Origin: Phreatobacter stygius
Lineage (GTDB): Bacteria; Pseudomonadota; Alphaproteobacteria; Rhizobiales; Phreatobacteraceae
DNA: 64,000 nt
Assembly: GCF_005144885.1 (NCBI RefSeq)
Contig: NZ_CP039690.1
Span: 6,436,873 to 6,500,872, forward strand
Reading direction: 5' to 3'
The translations under genes and the position numbers were made by a program. The notes under the pieces are model-generated. The model did no database searches. It saw only the letters and a program-made list of their open reading frames with translations, and was not told where the DNA came from. This document shows positions 19,151 through 28,763 of the stretch, piece after piece. The stretch's first letter is position 1; each line of letters opens with the position of its first letter.

Positions 19151-20413
19151 CTAGTCGTCCAGCGTAATGCCCTTGACCACCGCCGCCTTGCCGAACTTGG
19201 CGCGCAGCGCGTCGACCGCGCCTTCGACCTTGACGTTGCGGGCGATCGAGGTGTCGACCAGGTCGGCCGGATCGGCCTTGTCGAGGCTGGTGAGATCGGA
19301 CAGGCCAATGCCGATCAGCCGATAGGCGGTGCCGTCGGCCTCCTTCATCAGCATGTCGCGGCCGACATCGAACAGGCGCGCCGCCAGCACGGTGGGCGAA
19401 CCGAGCGTCCGCGACCGGCTGCGCAGCTTGAAATCGGCGCTTTTCAGCTTGAGCGTCACGGTCGAGCCGGCAAACCCTTGCGCCTTTATCCGGGCCGACA
19501 CCTTCTCGCACAGCGGAAACAGCCGCTTCTCCAGCGTGCGGGCGTCGCGAATGTCCAAATCGAAGGTCGTCTCCGCCGAGACCGACTTGGTCTCTTCGTC
19601 GGGCGACACCTTGCGGTCGTCGACGCCGCGCGCGAGCCGCGCCAGGCGCAAGCCCATGGCGCCGTAACGGCGCATCAGCTCCGCCTCGTCGAAGCGCCTG
19701 AGATCGGCGATCCGCTTCAGGCCATCGCGCTCGAGCGTCTCCTGCAGGGCCCGGCCAACCCCCCAGATCAGCGACACCGGCCTGGCGCCCAGGAAATCCA
19801 GGGTTTCGGCCCGGCCGATAATGGCGAAGCCCCTGGGCTTGTCGAGATCGGAGGCGATCTTGGCGAGGAACTTGTTATGCGAGAGCCCGACCGAAATGGT
19901 GATGCCGATGCCGCGTTCCACCGATTGGGCGAAACGGGCCAGCACCAGGGCCGGGGCCGCGCCATGCAGCCGCTCGGTGCCGGTCAGGTCGAGAAAGGCC
20001 TCGTCGATCGACAAGGGCTCGACCAGCGGCGTCAAGGCGCGCATGGCCTCGCGGACCTCGCGGCCGACGCGGGCATATTTCTCCATGTTGGGCGGGACCA
20101 CCACCGCTTCGGGACAGAGCGCGAGCGCCTTGAACATCGGCATGGCCGAGCGCACGCCGTGGATGCGCGCCACATAGCAGCAGGTCGACACGACCCCGCG
20201 CTTGCCGCCGCCGACGATCAGCGGCTTGTCGGCAAGCGCCGGATTGTCGCGCTTCTCGATCGCCGCGTAGAAGGCGTCGCAGTCGATATGGGCGATCGAC
20301 AGGCTGTCGAGTTCGGCATGCCGGGCGATTCGCGGCGACCCGCAGGCCGGACAGCGCGCCGCCTGCGCCGCCGACGCCGTGAAACAGTCGCGGCAGAACG
20401 CGAGAATGGCCAT
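19151..20413 (-). CDS. dinB: DNA polymerase IV with N-terminal zinc-ribbon-like segment
   Basis: 420 residues. Y-family polymerase motifs: [17 protein letters not shown] (first catalytic Asp), [16 protein letters not shown], and the [11 protein letters not shown] catalytic box; a helix-hairpin-helix and the little-finger domain follow. It performs error-prone lesion bypass. The first 30 residues carry two Cys pairs (CRDC and CPAC) that could bind zinc; this extension is known from alphaproteobacterial DinB but is absent from E. coli DinB. Separate promoter from its neighbours cannot be judged. Confidence 0.95.
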   Translation of the reverse strand: MAILAFCRDCFTASAAQAARCPACGSPRIARHAELDSLSIAHIDCDAFYAAIEKRDNPALADKPLIVGGGKRGVVSTCCYVARIHGVRSAMPMFKALALCPEAVVVPPNMEKYARVGREVREAMRALTPLVEPLSIDEAFLDLTGTERLHGAAPALVLARFAQSVERGIGITISVGLSHNKFLAKIASDLDKPRGFAIIGRAETLDFLGARPVSLIWGVGRALQETLERDGLKRIADLRRFDEAELMRRYGAMGLRLARLARGVDDRKVSPDEETKSVSAETTFDLDIRDARTLEKRLFPLCEKVSARIKAQGFAGSTVTLKLKSADFKLRSRSRTLGSPTVLAARLFDVGRDMLMKEADGTAYRLIGIGLSDLTSLDKADPADLVDTSIARNVKVEGAVDALRAKFGKAAVVKGITLDD

Positions 20414-20494
20414 CGGGTGATTCTGAGCCTCGGCCGCAAGTCCTGCAAGGGCAAGCCCTGCAAGAGGAACAGCGGCAAGAGCGGAGACGAGGGT

Positions 20495-20797
20495 TCAGGC
20501 GTAACCACGTTCCCAGGGCACCACGCCGAGCACATGGGCGGCGCGGACGACCGCCTCCGGCTTCAGGTCTTCGTTCGCCGCGAAGGCCAGCAGCAGCGGT
20601 TCATCGGTCATCAGATAGTCCATGATCGCCGCCAGGAAGCCGGGCTGGCCGGCGGCGTCGCGAATCGCCGCGATGTCGATGCCGGCAAGCGCCAGGAAGC
20701 GGTCCAGCCGCTCCGGCTCGGCAGCCAGGAAGCCGAGTGCCCGCACGGCCAGCGCTTCCGCGGCCTCCCGGGCGCCTTCGTCGCGACGTTGCGTCAT
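20495..20797 (-). CDS. DUF3572 family protein
   Basis: 100 residues, all helical in character, starting MTQRRDEGAREAAEALAVRALGFLA and ending with EAVVRAAHVLGVVPWERGY, matching the small DUF3572 family that in Hyphomicrobiales typically lies beside divK-pleD and dinB. No known function. Divergent from divK (95 bp between starts). Confidence 0.82.
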   Translation of the reverse strand: MTQRRDEGAREAAEALAVRALGFLAAEPERLDRFLALAGIDIAAIRDAAGQPGFLAAIMDYLMTDEPLLLAFAANEDLKPEAVVRAAHVLGVVPWERGYA

Positions 20798-20891
20798 GGT
20801 TTGCCTTTCTGAAAGGAATCCCGGTTAGCTTGTCTGCTATCCGGCAAGGTCGGGCAACCATGCCGAACCGGCCCGTGATGCGAGTGCCTCG

Positions 20892-21263
20892 ATGTCCAAG
20901 ACCGTCATGATCGTGGAAGACAACGAGCTCAATATGAAGCTCTTCCACGATCTTCTGGAAGCCAACGGCTATCAGACCATCCAGACCCGCAACGGCACCG
21001 AGGCGCTGGCGCTGGCGCGCAGCCACAAGCCCGATCTGATTCTGATGGATATCCAGTTGCCTGAAGTCTCCGGGCTGGATGTCACTCGTTGGATCAAGGA
21101 AGACGAGACGATCAAGCACATTCCCGTCATCGCGGTCACCGCCTTCGCCATGAAGGGCGACGAGGAGCGGATCCGGGCGGGCGGCTGCGAGGCCTATCTG
21201 TCCAAGCCCATCTCGGTTGCGAAGTTCATCGAGACCGTCCGACATTTCCTGGGAGCGGCCTGA
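20892..21263 (+). CDS. divK: Single-domain response regulator DivK
   Basis: 123 residues, a lone receiver domain with acidic pocket VEDN, phospho-acceptor Asp53 (LILMDIQLP), Thr/Ala switch (VTAFAM) and Lys (SKPIS). DivK controls the CtrA pathway and asymmetric division through PleC and DivJ in alphaproteobacteria. It lies 19 bp upstream of pleD, its classical partner gene. Confidence 0.95.
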   Translation: MSKTVMIVEDNELNMKLFHDLLEANGYQTIQTRNGTEALALARSHKPDLILMDIQLPEVSGLDVTRWIKEDETIKHIPVIAVTAFAMKGDEERIRAGGCEAYLSKPISVAKFIETVRHFLGAA

Positions 21264-21282
21264 CAGCCGAGGAAGCAACACC

Positions 21283-22656
21283 ATGACCGCGCGGGTCCTT
21301 GTAGTTGACGACATCCTGGCGAATGTGAAGCTGCTCGAGGCGCGCCTTTCAGCCGAATATTTCGACGTCATCACCGCCATGTCCGGCCCCGAGGCGCTGT
21401 CGATCTGCGAACGGGCGCAGTGCGACATCGTGCTGCTCGACGTGATGATGCCCGACATGGACGGCTTCGAGGTGTGCCGCCGGCTGAAGGCCAATCCGGC
21501 GACCCATCATATCCCGGTCATCATGGTGACGGCGCTCGACCAGCCCTCCGATCGGGTCAAGGGCCTGGAGGCCGGCGCCGACGACTTCCTGACCAAGCCG
21601 GTCAACGACCTCGCCCTGGTGACGCGCGTGCGCTCGCTGGTCCGGCTGAAGATGATCCAGGACGAGCTGCGCATGCGCGCGGTGACCTCAAGGGAAATCG
21701 GCATGAGCGACCCGCTGGTCGAGGCGGCCGCCGACACCGGTCTCAACGGCCGCATCCTGGTGGTCGACGACCGCGCCTCCTCGTACGACCGCATCGTCCA
21801 GGCGCTGCGCAACCAGCAGCATGTCGATGTCGAATCGCGGGCCCAGGAAGCCTTGTTCCGCGCAGCCGAAGGCGATTACGACCTGATCATGGTGTCGCTC
21901 AGCCTGGCCGATTTCGATCCGCTCAGGCTTTGTTCGCAGATCCGTTCGCTCGACCGCACCCGCGGCCTGCCGATCCTGGTGATTGCCGAGCCGGAGGACG
22001 ATGCGCGCCTGATGCGCGGCCTCGAGATCGGCGTGAACGACTATCTGATGCGGCCGATCGATCGCAACGAGATGTCGGCGCGGATCCGCACCCAGGTGCG
22101 CAAGAAGCGCTACACCGAGCGGCTGCGCGACAATGTCCAGCAGTCGATGGAAATGGCGATCACCGACGGCCTGACCGGGCTGCATAACCGCCGCTACATG
22201 GAACGGCATCTCGGCACGCTGGTCGAACAGGCCGCCCAGCGCGGCAAGCCCTTGTCGGTGCTGATCCTCGACATCGACTTCTTCAAATCGGTCAACGACA
22301 CCCACGGCCATGACGCGGGCGACGAGGTGCTGCGTGAATTCGCCGCGCGGGTGCGCAAGAACGTCCGCGGCATCGATCTCGCCTGCCGCCTCGGCGGCGA
22401 GGAATTCGTCGTGATCATGCCGGACACCGATGCCGGCGTCGCCTCGATCGTCGCCGAGCGGATCCGCGCCCGGGTCGCCGGCGAGCCGTTTCCGATCCAG
22501 AAGGGCGCCCGCGCCATCGACATCACGGTGTCGATCGGCATGGCCCAGCGCCAGCCGAGCGACGAGGGGCCGGATGTCCTGGTCAAGCGCGCCGACCAGG
22601 CGCTCTACCGGGCCAAGCGTGACGGCCGCAACCGGGTCGTGCTCGACGCCGCCTGA
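21283..22656 (+). CDS. pleD: Response regulator/diguanylate cyclase PleD
   Basis: 457 residues from ATG 21283 (GAGGAAG ribosome site upstream). Order: receiver domain 1 with Asp53 (LLDVMMPDMDG), receiver-like domain 2 in which the acceptor position is not Asp (IMVSLSLADFD), then a GGDEF domain with active site GGEEF. An RGID product-inhibition site lies five residues before GGEEF. It makes cyclic-di-GMP when phosphorylated and drives the swarmer-to-stalked or adherent transition. Same operon as divK. Confidence 0.96.
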   Translation: MTARVLVVDDILANVKLLEARLSAEYFDVITAMSGPEALSICERAQCDIVLLDVMMPDMDGFEVCRRLKANPATHHIPVIMVTALDQPSDRVKGLEAGADDFLTKPVNDLALVTRVRSLVRLKMIQDELRMRAVTSREIGMSDPLVEAAADTGLNGRILVVDDRASSYDRIVQALRNQQHVDVESRAQEALFRAAEGDYDLIMVSLSLADFDPLRLCSQIRSLDRTRGLPILVIAEPEDDARLMRGLEIGVNDYLMRPIDRNEMSARIRTQVRKKRYTERLRDNVQQSMEMAITDGLTGLHNRRYMERHLGTLVEQAAQRGKPLSVLILDIDFFKSVNDTHGHDAGDEVLREFAARVRKNVRGIDLACRLGGEEFVVIMPDTDAGVASIVAERIRARVAGEPFPIQKGARAIDITVSIGMAQRQPSDEGPDVLVKRADQALYRAKRDGRNRVVLDAA

Positions 22657-22669
22657 CGATATCGGCCGC

Positions 22670-22709
22670 CCGTAAACCCTGTCTCTTTAGGTTAAGAAGA
22701 GGTTTACGG
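22670..22709 (+). terminator. Stem-loop after pleD
   Basis: CCGTAAACC pairs with GGTTTACGG, with an inner CTCTT/AAGAG stem, 14 bp after the pleD stop. There is no T-run, so it may be an RNA 3'-end processing or stability hairpin rather than an intrinsic terminator. Confidence 0.5.
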
Positions 22710-23020
22710 CTCGCCGACGCCCGGTTGCATTGAAGCCGCGGCTCGCGTCGGCTAGGCTTGCTCAAGATCGGATCCGTTCTTCCAGACACGCGAAGAGGCG
22801 GTCCGTCACGCTGGGTTGCAACACCCTGCGGAGTGCTCAGGTCCGCCGCATTTCCTGGGTCCGTAGGGTCGGCCGGTCGGGTAGGATAGGGATGGCCTCT
22901 CCCTGTCGACATTGCCCGGCCGGCCACCGCGGCTTCGCCATCACGACAATCCCAGGGCGAATACCGGTGTCATGTGTCGCGGAACGACGCCCCGGCCCCT
23001 TGAACGCGCCGGCGGCCCCA

Positions 23021-23053
23021 CAAACAAAAAGCGCCCCGAAACCGGAGCGCTTT
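23021..23053 (-). terminator. Intrinsic terminator after rpmG
   Basis: On the minus strand AAAGCGCtCC and GGgGCGCTTT form a stem around a short loop, followed by TTGTTTG. It begins about 30 bp after the rpmG stop. Confidence 0.85.
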
Positions 23054-23084
23054 CACGAAGTCCAAAGGCCCGGAGGGCCCGCGA

Positions 23085-23252
23085 TCACTTGATCTTGGCT
23101 TCCTTGAACTCGACATGCTTGCGCACGACCGGGTCGTACTTCTTCTTCGACAGCTTGTCGGTCATGGTACGCGAGTTCTTCTCGGTGACATAGAAGAAGC
23201 CGGTATCCGCGGTCGACACGAGTTTGATCTTGATGGTGGCAGCCTTGGCCAT
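23085..23252 (-). CDS. rpmG: 50S ribosomal protein L33
   Basis: 55 residues, [20 protein letters not shown] to the end EFKEAKIK, the alphaproteobacterial L33 form without zinc-binding cysteines. Component of the large ribosomal subunit. The start at 23252 is fixed by the conserved MAKA beginning; upstream residues in the same frame are not part of it. Followed by its own terminator, so it is probably monocistronic. Confidence 0.97.
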   Translation of the reverse strand: MAKAATIKIKLVSTADTGFFYVTEKNSRTMTDKLSKKKYDPVVRKHVEFKEAKIK

Positions 23253-23361
23253 GTTCGTCCTCGCGAGAAAAGCGTCGCCGAACGATGGGAATAGCAGGCC
23301 CGTGCCCGCCGCGTCGCCGTCGGCTGATTGGCCGCGGATGTGACAGGTCGCACCCGGCTTG

Positions 23362-24861
23362 TCAAGAAAAAGGCGCTGCCGCGACGCGCGAGGGCAAGGT
23401 GAAGGACCCCGGGATCGCGGCTGCCGCCGCAGCGCCGGCGACCGCATCCGCACCGAAGGCCTCGCCATAAAGAATGAGCAAAGGTCCGGCAAACCGCTCG
23501 GCCGCCAGACGCGCGGCGAGTGTCGCAACCGAGGCCCTGATGACGATTTCGTCGGCGCGGGTCGCATTGACCACGGCAACGGCCGGCATGTCAGGCCGAA
23601 GCCCCTGGCGCAGCAGGGCCTCGGCCATATCGACCCAGGTCTTGCCGGCCATGTAAACGACGGTGGAGGCGGCCGGGTCGACCAGCGCCTGCCAGTCGAG
23701 ATCGTCAGGCAGGCCGCCGTCACGGCCATGGCCCGTCACATATTGCAGCCGGCGGGCATGCTCGCGATGGGTGAGCGATAGGCTGAGGCTGGCCGCCGCG
23801 CCCTGGGCCGCGGTAATGCCCGGCACCACCTCCACCGCAATGCCGGCGGCCCGCGCCGCGGCGATCTCTTCGCCGGCCCGCCCGAAAATCATCGGGTCAC
23901 CCGATTTCAGCCGGATCACGCGCTGGCCCTGGCGCGCCAGCCCGATCACCAGCGCATTGATCTCGGCCTGATTGCAGGAGGGACCGTGCCCGCGTTTTCC
24001 CGCGCTGATCCGGCGCGCCTCGCGGCGGGCGACATCGAGGATGGCGGGCGCCACCAGGTCGTCATGGACGATGACATCGGCCGATTGCAGCGCACGCACC
24101 GCCTTCATGGTCAGGAGTTCCGGGTCTCCCGGCCCGGCGCCGACCAGAATCAGCCGGCCGGCCGGCGCCGTCAGCGCCGCGGCCGCGGCCTCGAACAAGT
24201 GCTCGGCCTGATCTCTGCCGGGTGTCGCATCGGGCCGGTCCAGCGCGGCCCTAGAGAACAGGTCCCAGAACCGCCGGCGGGCATGGACGGGCAGGCGGCT
24301 TGCCTGCACCTGCCGGCGCCAGGCCTTGGCCGCCAGCGCCCAGCGGGCCAGTCCCTGCGGCAGGATCGCCTCGATCCGGGCCCGCACCGCCTGGCCGAAG
24401 ACCGGCGCCGCGCCATCGGTGGAGATGCCGATGACCAGTGGCGAACGATTGACGATGCCGCCGAACTGGACATCGCAGAGTTCAGGCTTGTCGACGACAT
24501 TGACCGGCACGCCGGCGGCACGGGCGGCATCCCGGAAGGCGCGCGCCTCGACCTCGTCCTCGATGGCGCCGACCGCAAGACTTGCGCCGGCGAAAACATC
24601 GGGCGTCCAGCTGTGCCTGAGCAGCGTCATGGTGCCCGCCGGGCGGCCGCTCGCCAGGGCGACCATGTCAGGGCCCGGCGCTTCGGCATGGACGGTGACA
24701 TGGGCGCCGGCCGCGGCCAGCAATTCGGCCTTCCAGACGGCCGCCGCGTCGCCGCCGGCAACGATGGCCCGGCGCCCGCTGAGTTTCAGGAACACCGGCA
24801 GCACCGCCAGCGGCGCCATGCGGCCTGTACGTGTCGGTTCGGGGCGGCGCGGCGCGGTCAT
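23362..24861 (-). CDS. cysG: Siroheme synthase CysG (dehydrogenase/ferrochelatase plus methyltransferase)
   Basis: 499 residues. The N-terminal half is the precorrin-2 dehydrogenase/ferrochelatase module ([17 protein letters not shown]). The C-terminal half is uroporphyrinogen-III C-methyltransferase ([49 protein letters not shown]). Together they turn uroporphyrinogen III into siroheme, the cofactor of the reductase encoded upstream at 26507-28312. It begins 8 bp after the flavoprotein gene, last in the same operon. Start at 24861 chosen; MAPLAVLPV 15 codons on is possible. Confidence 0.95.
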   Translation of the reverse strand: MTAPRRPEPTRTGRMAPLAVLPVFLKLSGRRAIVAGGDAAAVWKAELLAAAGAHVTVHAEAPGPDMVALASGRPAGTMTLLRHSWTPDVFAGASLAVGAIEDEVEARAFRDAARAAGVPVNVVDKPELCDVQFGGIVNRSPLVIGISTDGAAPVFGQAVRARIEAILPQGLARWALAAKAWRRQVQASRLPVHARRRFWDLFSRAALDRPDATPGRDQAEHLFEAAAAALTAPAGRLILVGAGPGDPELLTMKAVRALQSADVIVHDDLVAPAILDVARREARRISAGKRGHGPSCNQAEINALVIGLARQGQRVIRLKSGDPMIFGRAGEEIAAARAAGIAVEVVPGITAAQGAAASLSLSLTHREHARRLQYVTGHGRDGGLPDDLDWQALVDPAASTVVYMAGKTWVDMAEALLRQGLRPDMPAVAVVNATRADEIVIRASVATLAARLAAERFAGPLLILYGEAFGADAVAGAAAAAAIPGSFTLPSRVAAAPFS

Positions 24862-24869
24862 CGGCGGCC

Positions 24870-26510
24870 TCAATAGACGTCGGCCTGGTAGCGGCCGGCC
24901 TTCTTCAAGGCCTGGACGAAGCTGACCGCCTCGTCGATCGAGCGCGCACCATGCTTGGCCACCACGTCGACCAGCGCCGCCTCGACGTCGCGGGCCATGC
25001 GCTTGGCATCGCCGCAGACGTAGAAATGGGCGCCGTCGGCAAGCCAGCGCCACAGCTCGACACCGTTCTCGCGCATGCGGTCCTGGACATAGACCTTGTC
25101 GGCGCCGTCGCGCGACCAGGCGAGCGACAGGCGCGACAGCACGCCGGCCTTCTTCATCGCGGCCATCTCGTCGGCATAGAAGAAGTCGGTCGCCTGGCGC
25201 TGGTGACCGTAGAACAGCCAGTTGGGGCCGGCCGCCTTGTCGGCCCAGCGATCCTGCAGGAAGGCCCGGAACGGCGCCACGCCGGTGCCCGGGCCGACCA
25301 TGATCACCGGCGTCGCCGGGTCGGCCGGAAGCGCGAAGGCGTGGGCGCGCTGGACATAGACCTTCATCGTCTGGCCGGGTTCGGCCCGATAGCCGAGATA
25401 GGTCGAGGCGAGACCCATGCGGCGGCGCTTGCCGACGACATAACGCACCGCGTCGACGGTCAGCGAGACCCGGCCCGGATTGGCCTTGATCGAGGACGAG
25501 ATCGAATAGAGCCGGGGCTGCAAGGGCTCGAGCGCCTCGACAAAGGCCTCCGGATGCGGCCTGACGCCCGGAAACTTCTGCAGCACGGCCAGCACGTCCA
25601 GCGTCGCGGCATCGCCGTCCGGATCCTCGCCGGTCGCCAGGGCCCGGGCCCGGGCGCGCTGGGCGCCGCCGGTCAGGAACGAGATGAGCTCGAACAGCGT
25701 GTCCGGCGCCGGCGCCAGCGAGACGTCCTCGGTCAGCACGTCGCGCAGCGCCTTGCCACGCACCTCCGTGACATGCGAGGCGCCGAGCATGGCGATGATC
25801 TGGTCGACCAGGCCGAGATCGTTGCGGGCGAGCAGCCCGAAGGCATCGCCGACGACATAGTCGAGACCGCTGTCGGTCAGGTCGAACTCGACGTGGAAGG
25901 TTTCCTTTTCCGAACCCTCGGCATTGAGCCTTTTGCGCGAAACGAAACGCGCCTCGACCGGCGCCTCGCGCGAGCGGCCGAGGGGGGCATTCGACGGCGC
26001 ACTCGATGGCGCATTCGACGGTGCTGGTGCGTCACCGTCACCGGCCGCCTGCGCGCCCGCCTTGGCTTTCCCGGGTGCGGCGACCGCCCCGATATCCGGC
26101 GACAGGGCCTTCAGCATGCGCAGCGTTTCCTTGCCGCCGGGCACGCAGAGGTTCAGCCGCTCCTCGGATTTCACCGCCAGCGCATTGGCATAGTCGGCGC
26201 AGTTATAGCCGCACTGGCCGCAGTCCTGCTGCGCCATGGCGGCCATCAGGCGCGGCGCGATCGGCTTGCCCTCGGCGAGCTGCATGCGTGCCTCGATCGC
26301 CATGGACGGGTCGTGCCACGGTGCGTCGTCATTCGAGGCCAGCACGGCACCGGCGACATCGGGCGGCGTGTCGATGGCGACCGCGCCGGGGGCGCCGCCG
26401 GGCGCCAGCGCGGCCGAGAAGAAGCCGGAGAGCCATATCCGCTGCTCGGGCGAGAACGGGGCATTGTCGGGAATCAGCGACAGGATCGGCGTGACGGGCT
26501 GGGCGGTCAT
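24870..26510 (-). CDS. Sulfite reductase-type flavoprotein with FeS domain in place of FMN domain
   Basis: 546 residues. The C-terminal two thirds match CysJ/cytochrome P450 reductase: FAD-binding (RLYSISSS), NADP-binding (GPGTGVAPFRAF, FYGHQRQATDF) and the closing aromatic YQADVY. No flavodoxin (FMN) domain is present. Instead residues 97-122 hold CGQCGYNC with a further Cys (LCVPGG), like the FeS domain of RnfB. Such proteins pass electrons from NADPH to a siroheme reductase, here probably via the FeS cluster. Start ATG overlaps the reductase stop as ATGA. An Ala/Pro/Asn-rich linker at about residue 170 separates the domains. Confidence 0.88.
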   Translation of the reverse strand: MTAQPVTPILSLIPDNAPFSPEQRIWLSGFFSAALAPGGAPGAVAIDTPPDVAGAVLASNDDAPWHDPSMAIEARMQLAEGKPIAPRLMAAMAQQDCGQCGYNCADYANALAVKSEERLNLCVPGGKETLRMLKALSPDIGAVAAPGKAKAGAQAAGDGDAPAPSNAPSSAPSNAPLGRSREAPVEARFVSRKRLNAEGSEKETFHVEFDLTDSGLDYVVGDAFGLLARNDLGLVDQIIAMLGASHVTEVRGKALRDVLTEDVSLAPAPDTLFELISFLTGGAQRARARALATGEDPDGDAATLDVLAVLQKFPGVRPHPEAFVEALEPLQPRLYSISSSIKANPGRVSLTVDAVRYVVGKRRRMGLASTYLGYRAEPGQTMKVYVQRAHAFALPADPATPVIMVGPGTGVAPFRAFLQDRWADKAAGPNWLFYGHQRQATDFFYADEMAAMKKAGVLSRLSLAWSRDGADKVYVQDRMRENGVELWRWLADGAHFYVCGDAKRMARDVEAALVDVVAKHGARSIDEAVSFVQALKKAGRYQADVY

Positions 26511-28312
26511 TCCGCGGCCTCCTTGGCGCCTTGGGCTGCGCAACCTGCAAGCGCCGGCGCCACCAGGTCGTCCAGCGCCGCCATGTCATGGCGCAGGGTA
26601 AAGGCCTGGAAACTCTCTTGGGGATCGTGCCGGTGGGCCAGGTAGGTCTGGAGCAACGCCTCGACATGGCGCGGCGCATCGGTCGCCTTTACCGCCTTCC
26701 ACAGGACGCGGCCGATGCGGGCATTCTCGGCAAAGCCGCCGCCGACCGCGATGTCGTAGCCCTCGACCGTGTCGCCATCCTCGTTGACCGCCACCCTGGC
26801 GCCGATCAGGCCGATATCGCCGATATAATGCTGGGCGCAGGAGTGATGGCAGCCGGTCAGGTGGATATTGACCGGCACGTCGATCGCGACATGGGCCTCG
26901 ACGTGGTCCGCGATCTCCAAGGCGTGGCGTTTGGTGTCGGAGGCCGCGAACTTGCAGCCGGCATTGCCGGTGCAGGCGACCAGGCCGGCGCGGATCGGCG
27001 TCACCCGGGTCGACAATCCCAAGGCCGCGATCGCGGCCTCGGCCGCGGCGACCTTGGCGTCGGGCACGCCCGACAGGATCAGGTTCTGCCAGACGGTGAG
27101 GCGGATATCGCCGTCGCCCATGGCCCGCGCCAGGCCGGCAATGCCGTTGGCCTGTTCGCGGGTCAGCTTGCCCACCGGCAGCGCCACGCCGATCCAGTTG
27201 AGGCCAGCCTGCCTCTGGGCATGCACGCCGACATGGGCGTAGCGATCGGTCGGCGGGCGCGGCGCGATACAGGCCTCGTCGATCCGGTCGAGCTTGCGGC
27301 CGAGCTTGGCCTCGACGGCGGCGATGAATTGATCGAAACCCCAGGCATCCAGCACATATTTCAGCCGCGCCTTGTTGCGGTTCGAGCGGTCGCCATGATC
27401 GATGAAGACGCGCACGATGGCGTCCGCGATCGCGGTTGCCTGGTCCGGCCGGCAAAAGGCGCCGGTTGGCCGGGCGAGGTCGGAATGGCCGGAAATGCCG
27501 CCGAGCACGATGCGCATCCAGATGCCGGGCGCGACGCCTGCGCCGTCGCCCACATCGACCGCCTGGAACCCGATATCATTGGTTTCTTCCAGCGCCGGCG
27601 AGACCCCGGCGCCGTCGAACGACACGTTGAACTTGCGCGGCAGGCCATAGAGCGTGCGGTCGGACAGGATGTGAAAGTGCCATTGCCGGCAGAGCGGCCG
27701 GGTATCGAGCAATTCCTGCCCGTCGATGCCGGCGAGCGGCGAACCCGTGACATTGCGGATATTGTCGGCGCCGGATCCCCTGGCGACGATGCCGAGATCC
27801 ATCAGCTCTTCCAGCAGCGGCTCGGCGCTTTCCGGCGCGATTTCGCGCATTTGCAGGTTGGCGCGGGTGGTGACGTGCAGATAGCCGCCGCCATGCCGCG
27901 CGGCCAGCGCCGCCGCGCCCTCCAGCTGATGCGCCTTGACGATGCCGTTCGGCAGCCGCATGCGCAGCATGAAGCTGTCCTGCGCCGGCGCGACGTTGAA
28001 CAGACCGAAATAGCGCCAGCGGAAATTGTCGGCGGGCGCCGGCAGCTTGCCGGTCGCGGTCTCCCGGGCGAGCCGGCGATAAGCCTCGAAAGGATGCTGC
28101 TCGCGTTTCCACTTCTCCTGGTCGACCAGCTTCTTGCCGGCGGCGACCTGGGCATCCTGCGCGGCAATATGCTCCGCGTCCGGCCCGCTCGCGCCGGCCG
28201 GTCCGGTCTGGGCCGGAGCGGCGCCAAGGCCTCCGACCGCCCGTGACGCGGCGGCGCCGGCCACGAATCCTTCGAGATAGCGCTTCTGATCAGCGCTGAA
28301 ATCCTGAGACAT
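26507..28312 (-). CDS. NirA family siroheme-dependent nitrite/sulfite reductase
   Basis: 601 residues. The siroheme/4Fe-4S ligand cysteines are visible as CTGNAGC and GCHHSC, with the duplicated ferredoxin-like half domains before them (LHVTTRANLQMREI; GVDAQRQAGLNWIG-like). It reduces nitrite to ammonia or sulfite to sulfide by six electrons; sequence alone does not decide which. A 60-residue N-terminal extension (MSQDFSADQKRYLEGFVAG) is typical of alphaproteobacterial NirA proteins. First gene of the reductase-flavoprotein-cysG operon. No nitrate reductase or sulfate activation genes lie nearby to settle the substrate. Confidence 0.88.
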   Translation of the reverse strand: MSQDFSADQKRYLEGFVAGAAASRAVGGLGAAPAQTGPAGASGPDAEHIAAQDAQVAAGKKLVDQEKWKREQHPFEAYRRLARETATGKLPAPADNFRWRYFGLFNVAPAQDSFMLRMRLPNGIVKAHQLEGAAALAARHGGGYLHVTTRANLQMREIAPESAEPLLEELMDLGIVARGSGADNIRNVTGSPLAGIDGQELLDTRPLCRQWHFHILSDRTLYGLPRKFNVSFDGAGVSPALEETNDIGFQAVDVGDGAGVAPGIWMRIVLGGISGHSDLARPTGAFCRPDQATAIADAIVRVFIDHGDRSNRNKARLKYVLDAWGFDQFIAAVEAKLGRKLDRIDEACIAPRPPTDRYAHVGVHAQRQAGLNWIGVALPVGKLTREQANGIAGLARAMGDGDIRLTVWQNLILSGVPDAKVAAAEAAIAALGLSTRVTPIRAGLVACTGNAGCKFAASDTKRHALEIADHVEAHVAIDVPVNIHLTGCHHSCAQHYIGDIGLIGARVAVNEDGDTVEGYDIAVGGGFAENARIGRVLWKAVKATDAPRHVEALLQTYLAHRHDPQESFQAFTLRHDMAALDDLVAPALAGCAAQGAKEAAE

Positions 28313-28560
28313 CCGATCCCCGTTTGGACAAGCGAGGGGCCGGCGTCATTGGCGGCCTAGAAAGATCAGACTGTCCCAAGCAAGGCCGGTGCCAGACGGC
28401 TCAATTGATTGGATCGATGAACGATACCAAGGTGATAGCGTTCATTTTGCACATGCGCCGGCGAATCGATGACGACGTCCTGCCCAGACTGGTGGCGGCC
28501 TATTGCATGGTTTTTGTGCAGCGCACCTAGAGCCAGACGGCGATCGGCCTTGCGGCCTAA

Positions 28561-28595
28561 GTCGTGGATGGCCGGGACAAGCCCGGCCAAGACGA
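28561..28595 (+). repeat. 35-bp inverted repeat, left arm
   Basis: Begins gtcgtggatggccgggacaa and ends aagacga. The reverse complement of 28677-28711 differs at only two positions. The inner core is itself a palindrome (GCCGGG-acaag-CCCGGC). It resembles the dispersed 'gtggatg..cccgggacaagcccggg' repeats of Hyphomicrobiales genomes. Confidence 0.85.
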
Positions 28596-28676
28596 GCGCT
28601 TCTTCCCGGCGGCGGGCCCTGGATCAACCCGGCGCAGGACCTGCGCCATGGCCCAGCACACCGTGAGGTCAACACA

Positions 28677-28711
28677 TCGTCTTGCCCGGGCTTGTCCCGG
28701 GCATCCACGAC
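28677..28711 (-). repeat. 35-bp inverted repeat, right arm
   Basis: Reads tcgtcttgcccgggcttgtc on the plus strand and continues to ccacgac; reverse complement of the left arm apart from two positions. The arms are separated by 81 bp. Confidence 0.85.
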
Positions 28712-28763
28712 TTGTCTGCACAAAATCAACCCGTCGTGACCGCCGTGGAGCGGCATCACGTGT

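Larger units (their letters stand above)
22657..23084. other. 428-bp intergenic region between pleD and rpmG
   Basis: No gene or tRNA seen. It contains the hairpin after pleD (22670-22709) and the rpmG terminator (23021-23053). The middle part (about 22740-23000) shows no feature I can support. Confidence 0.7.
28313..28763. other. 451-bp intergenic region with inverted repeat pair
   Basis: No gene supported. Contains a TTGTGCA-g-CGCAC element (28514-28526) about 200 bp upstream of the NirA start and the two arms of a 35-bp inverted repeat (28561-28595 and 28677-28711). Confidence 0.75.

Noticed and set aside
19046-20812. 588-residue plus-strand open frame across dinB
   Set aside because: Antisense shadow of dinB and DUF3572, low-complexity Arg/Gly-rich, no domain.
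22740-23000. tRNA or small RNA gene between pleD and rpmG
   Set aside because: No T-arm GTTCGA-type sequence and no cloverleaf found; no other support.
26531-28246. 571-residue plus-strand open frame across the nirA-like gene
   Set aside because: Shadow of a gene with clear siroheme and FeS motifs on the other strand.
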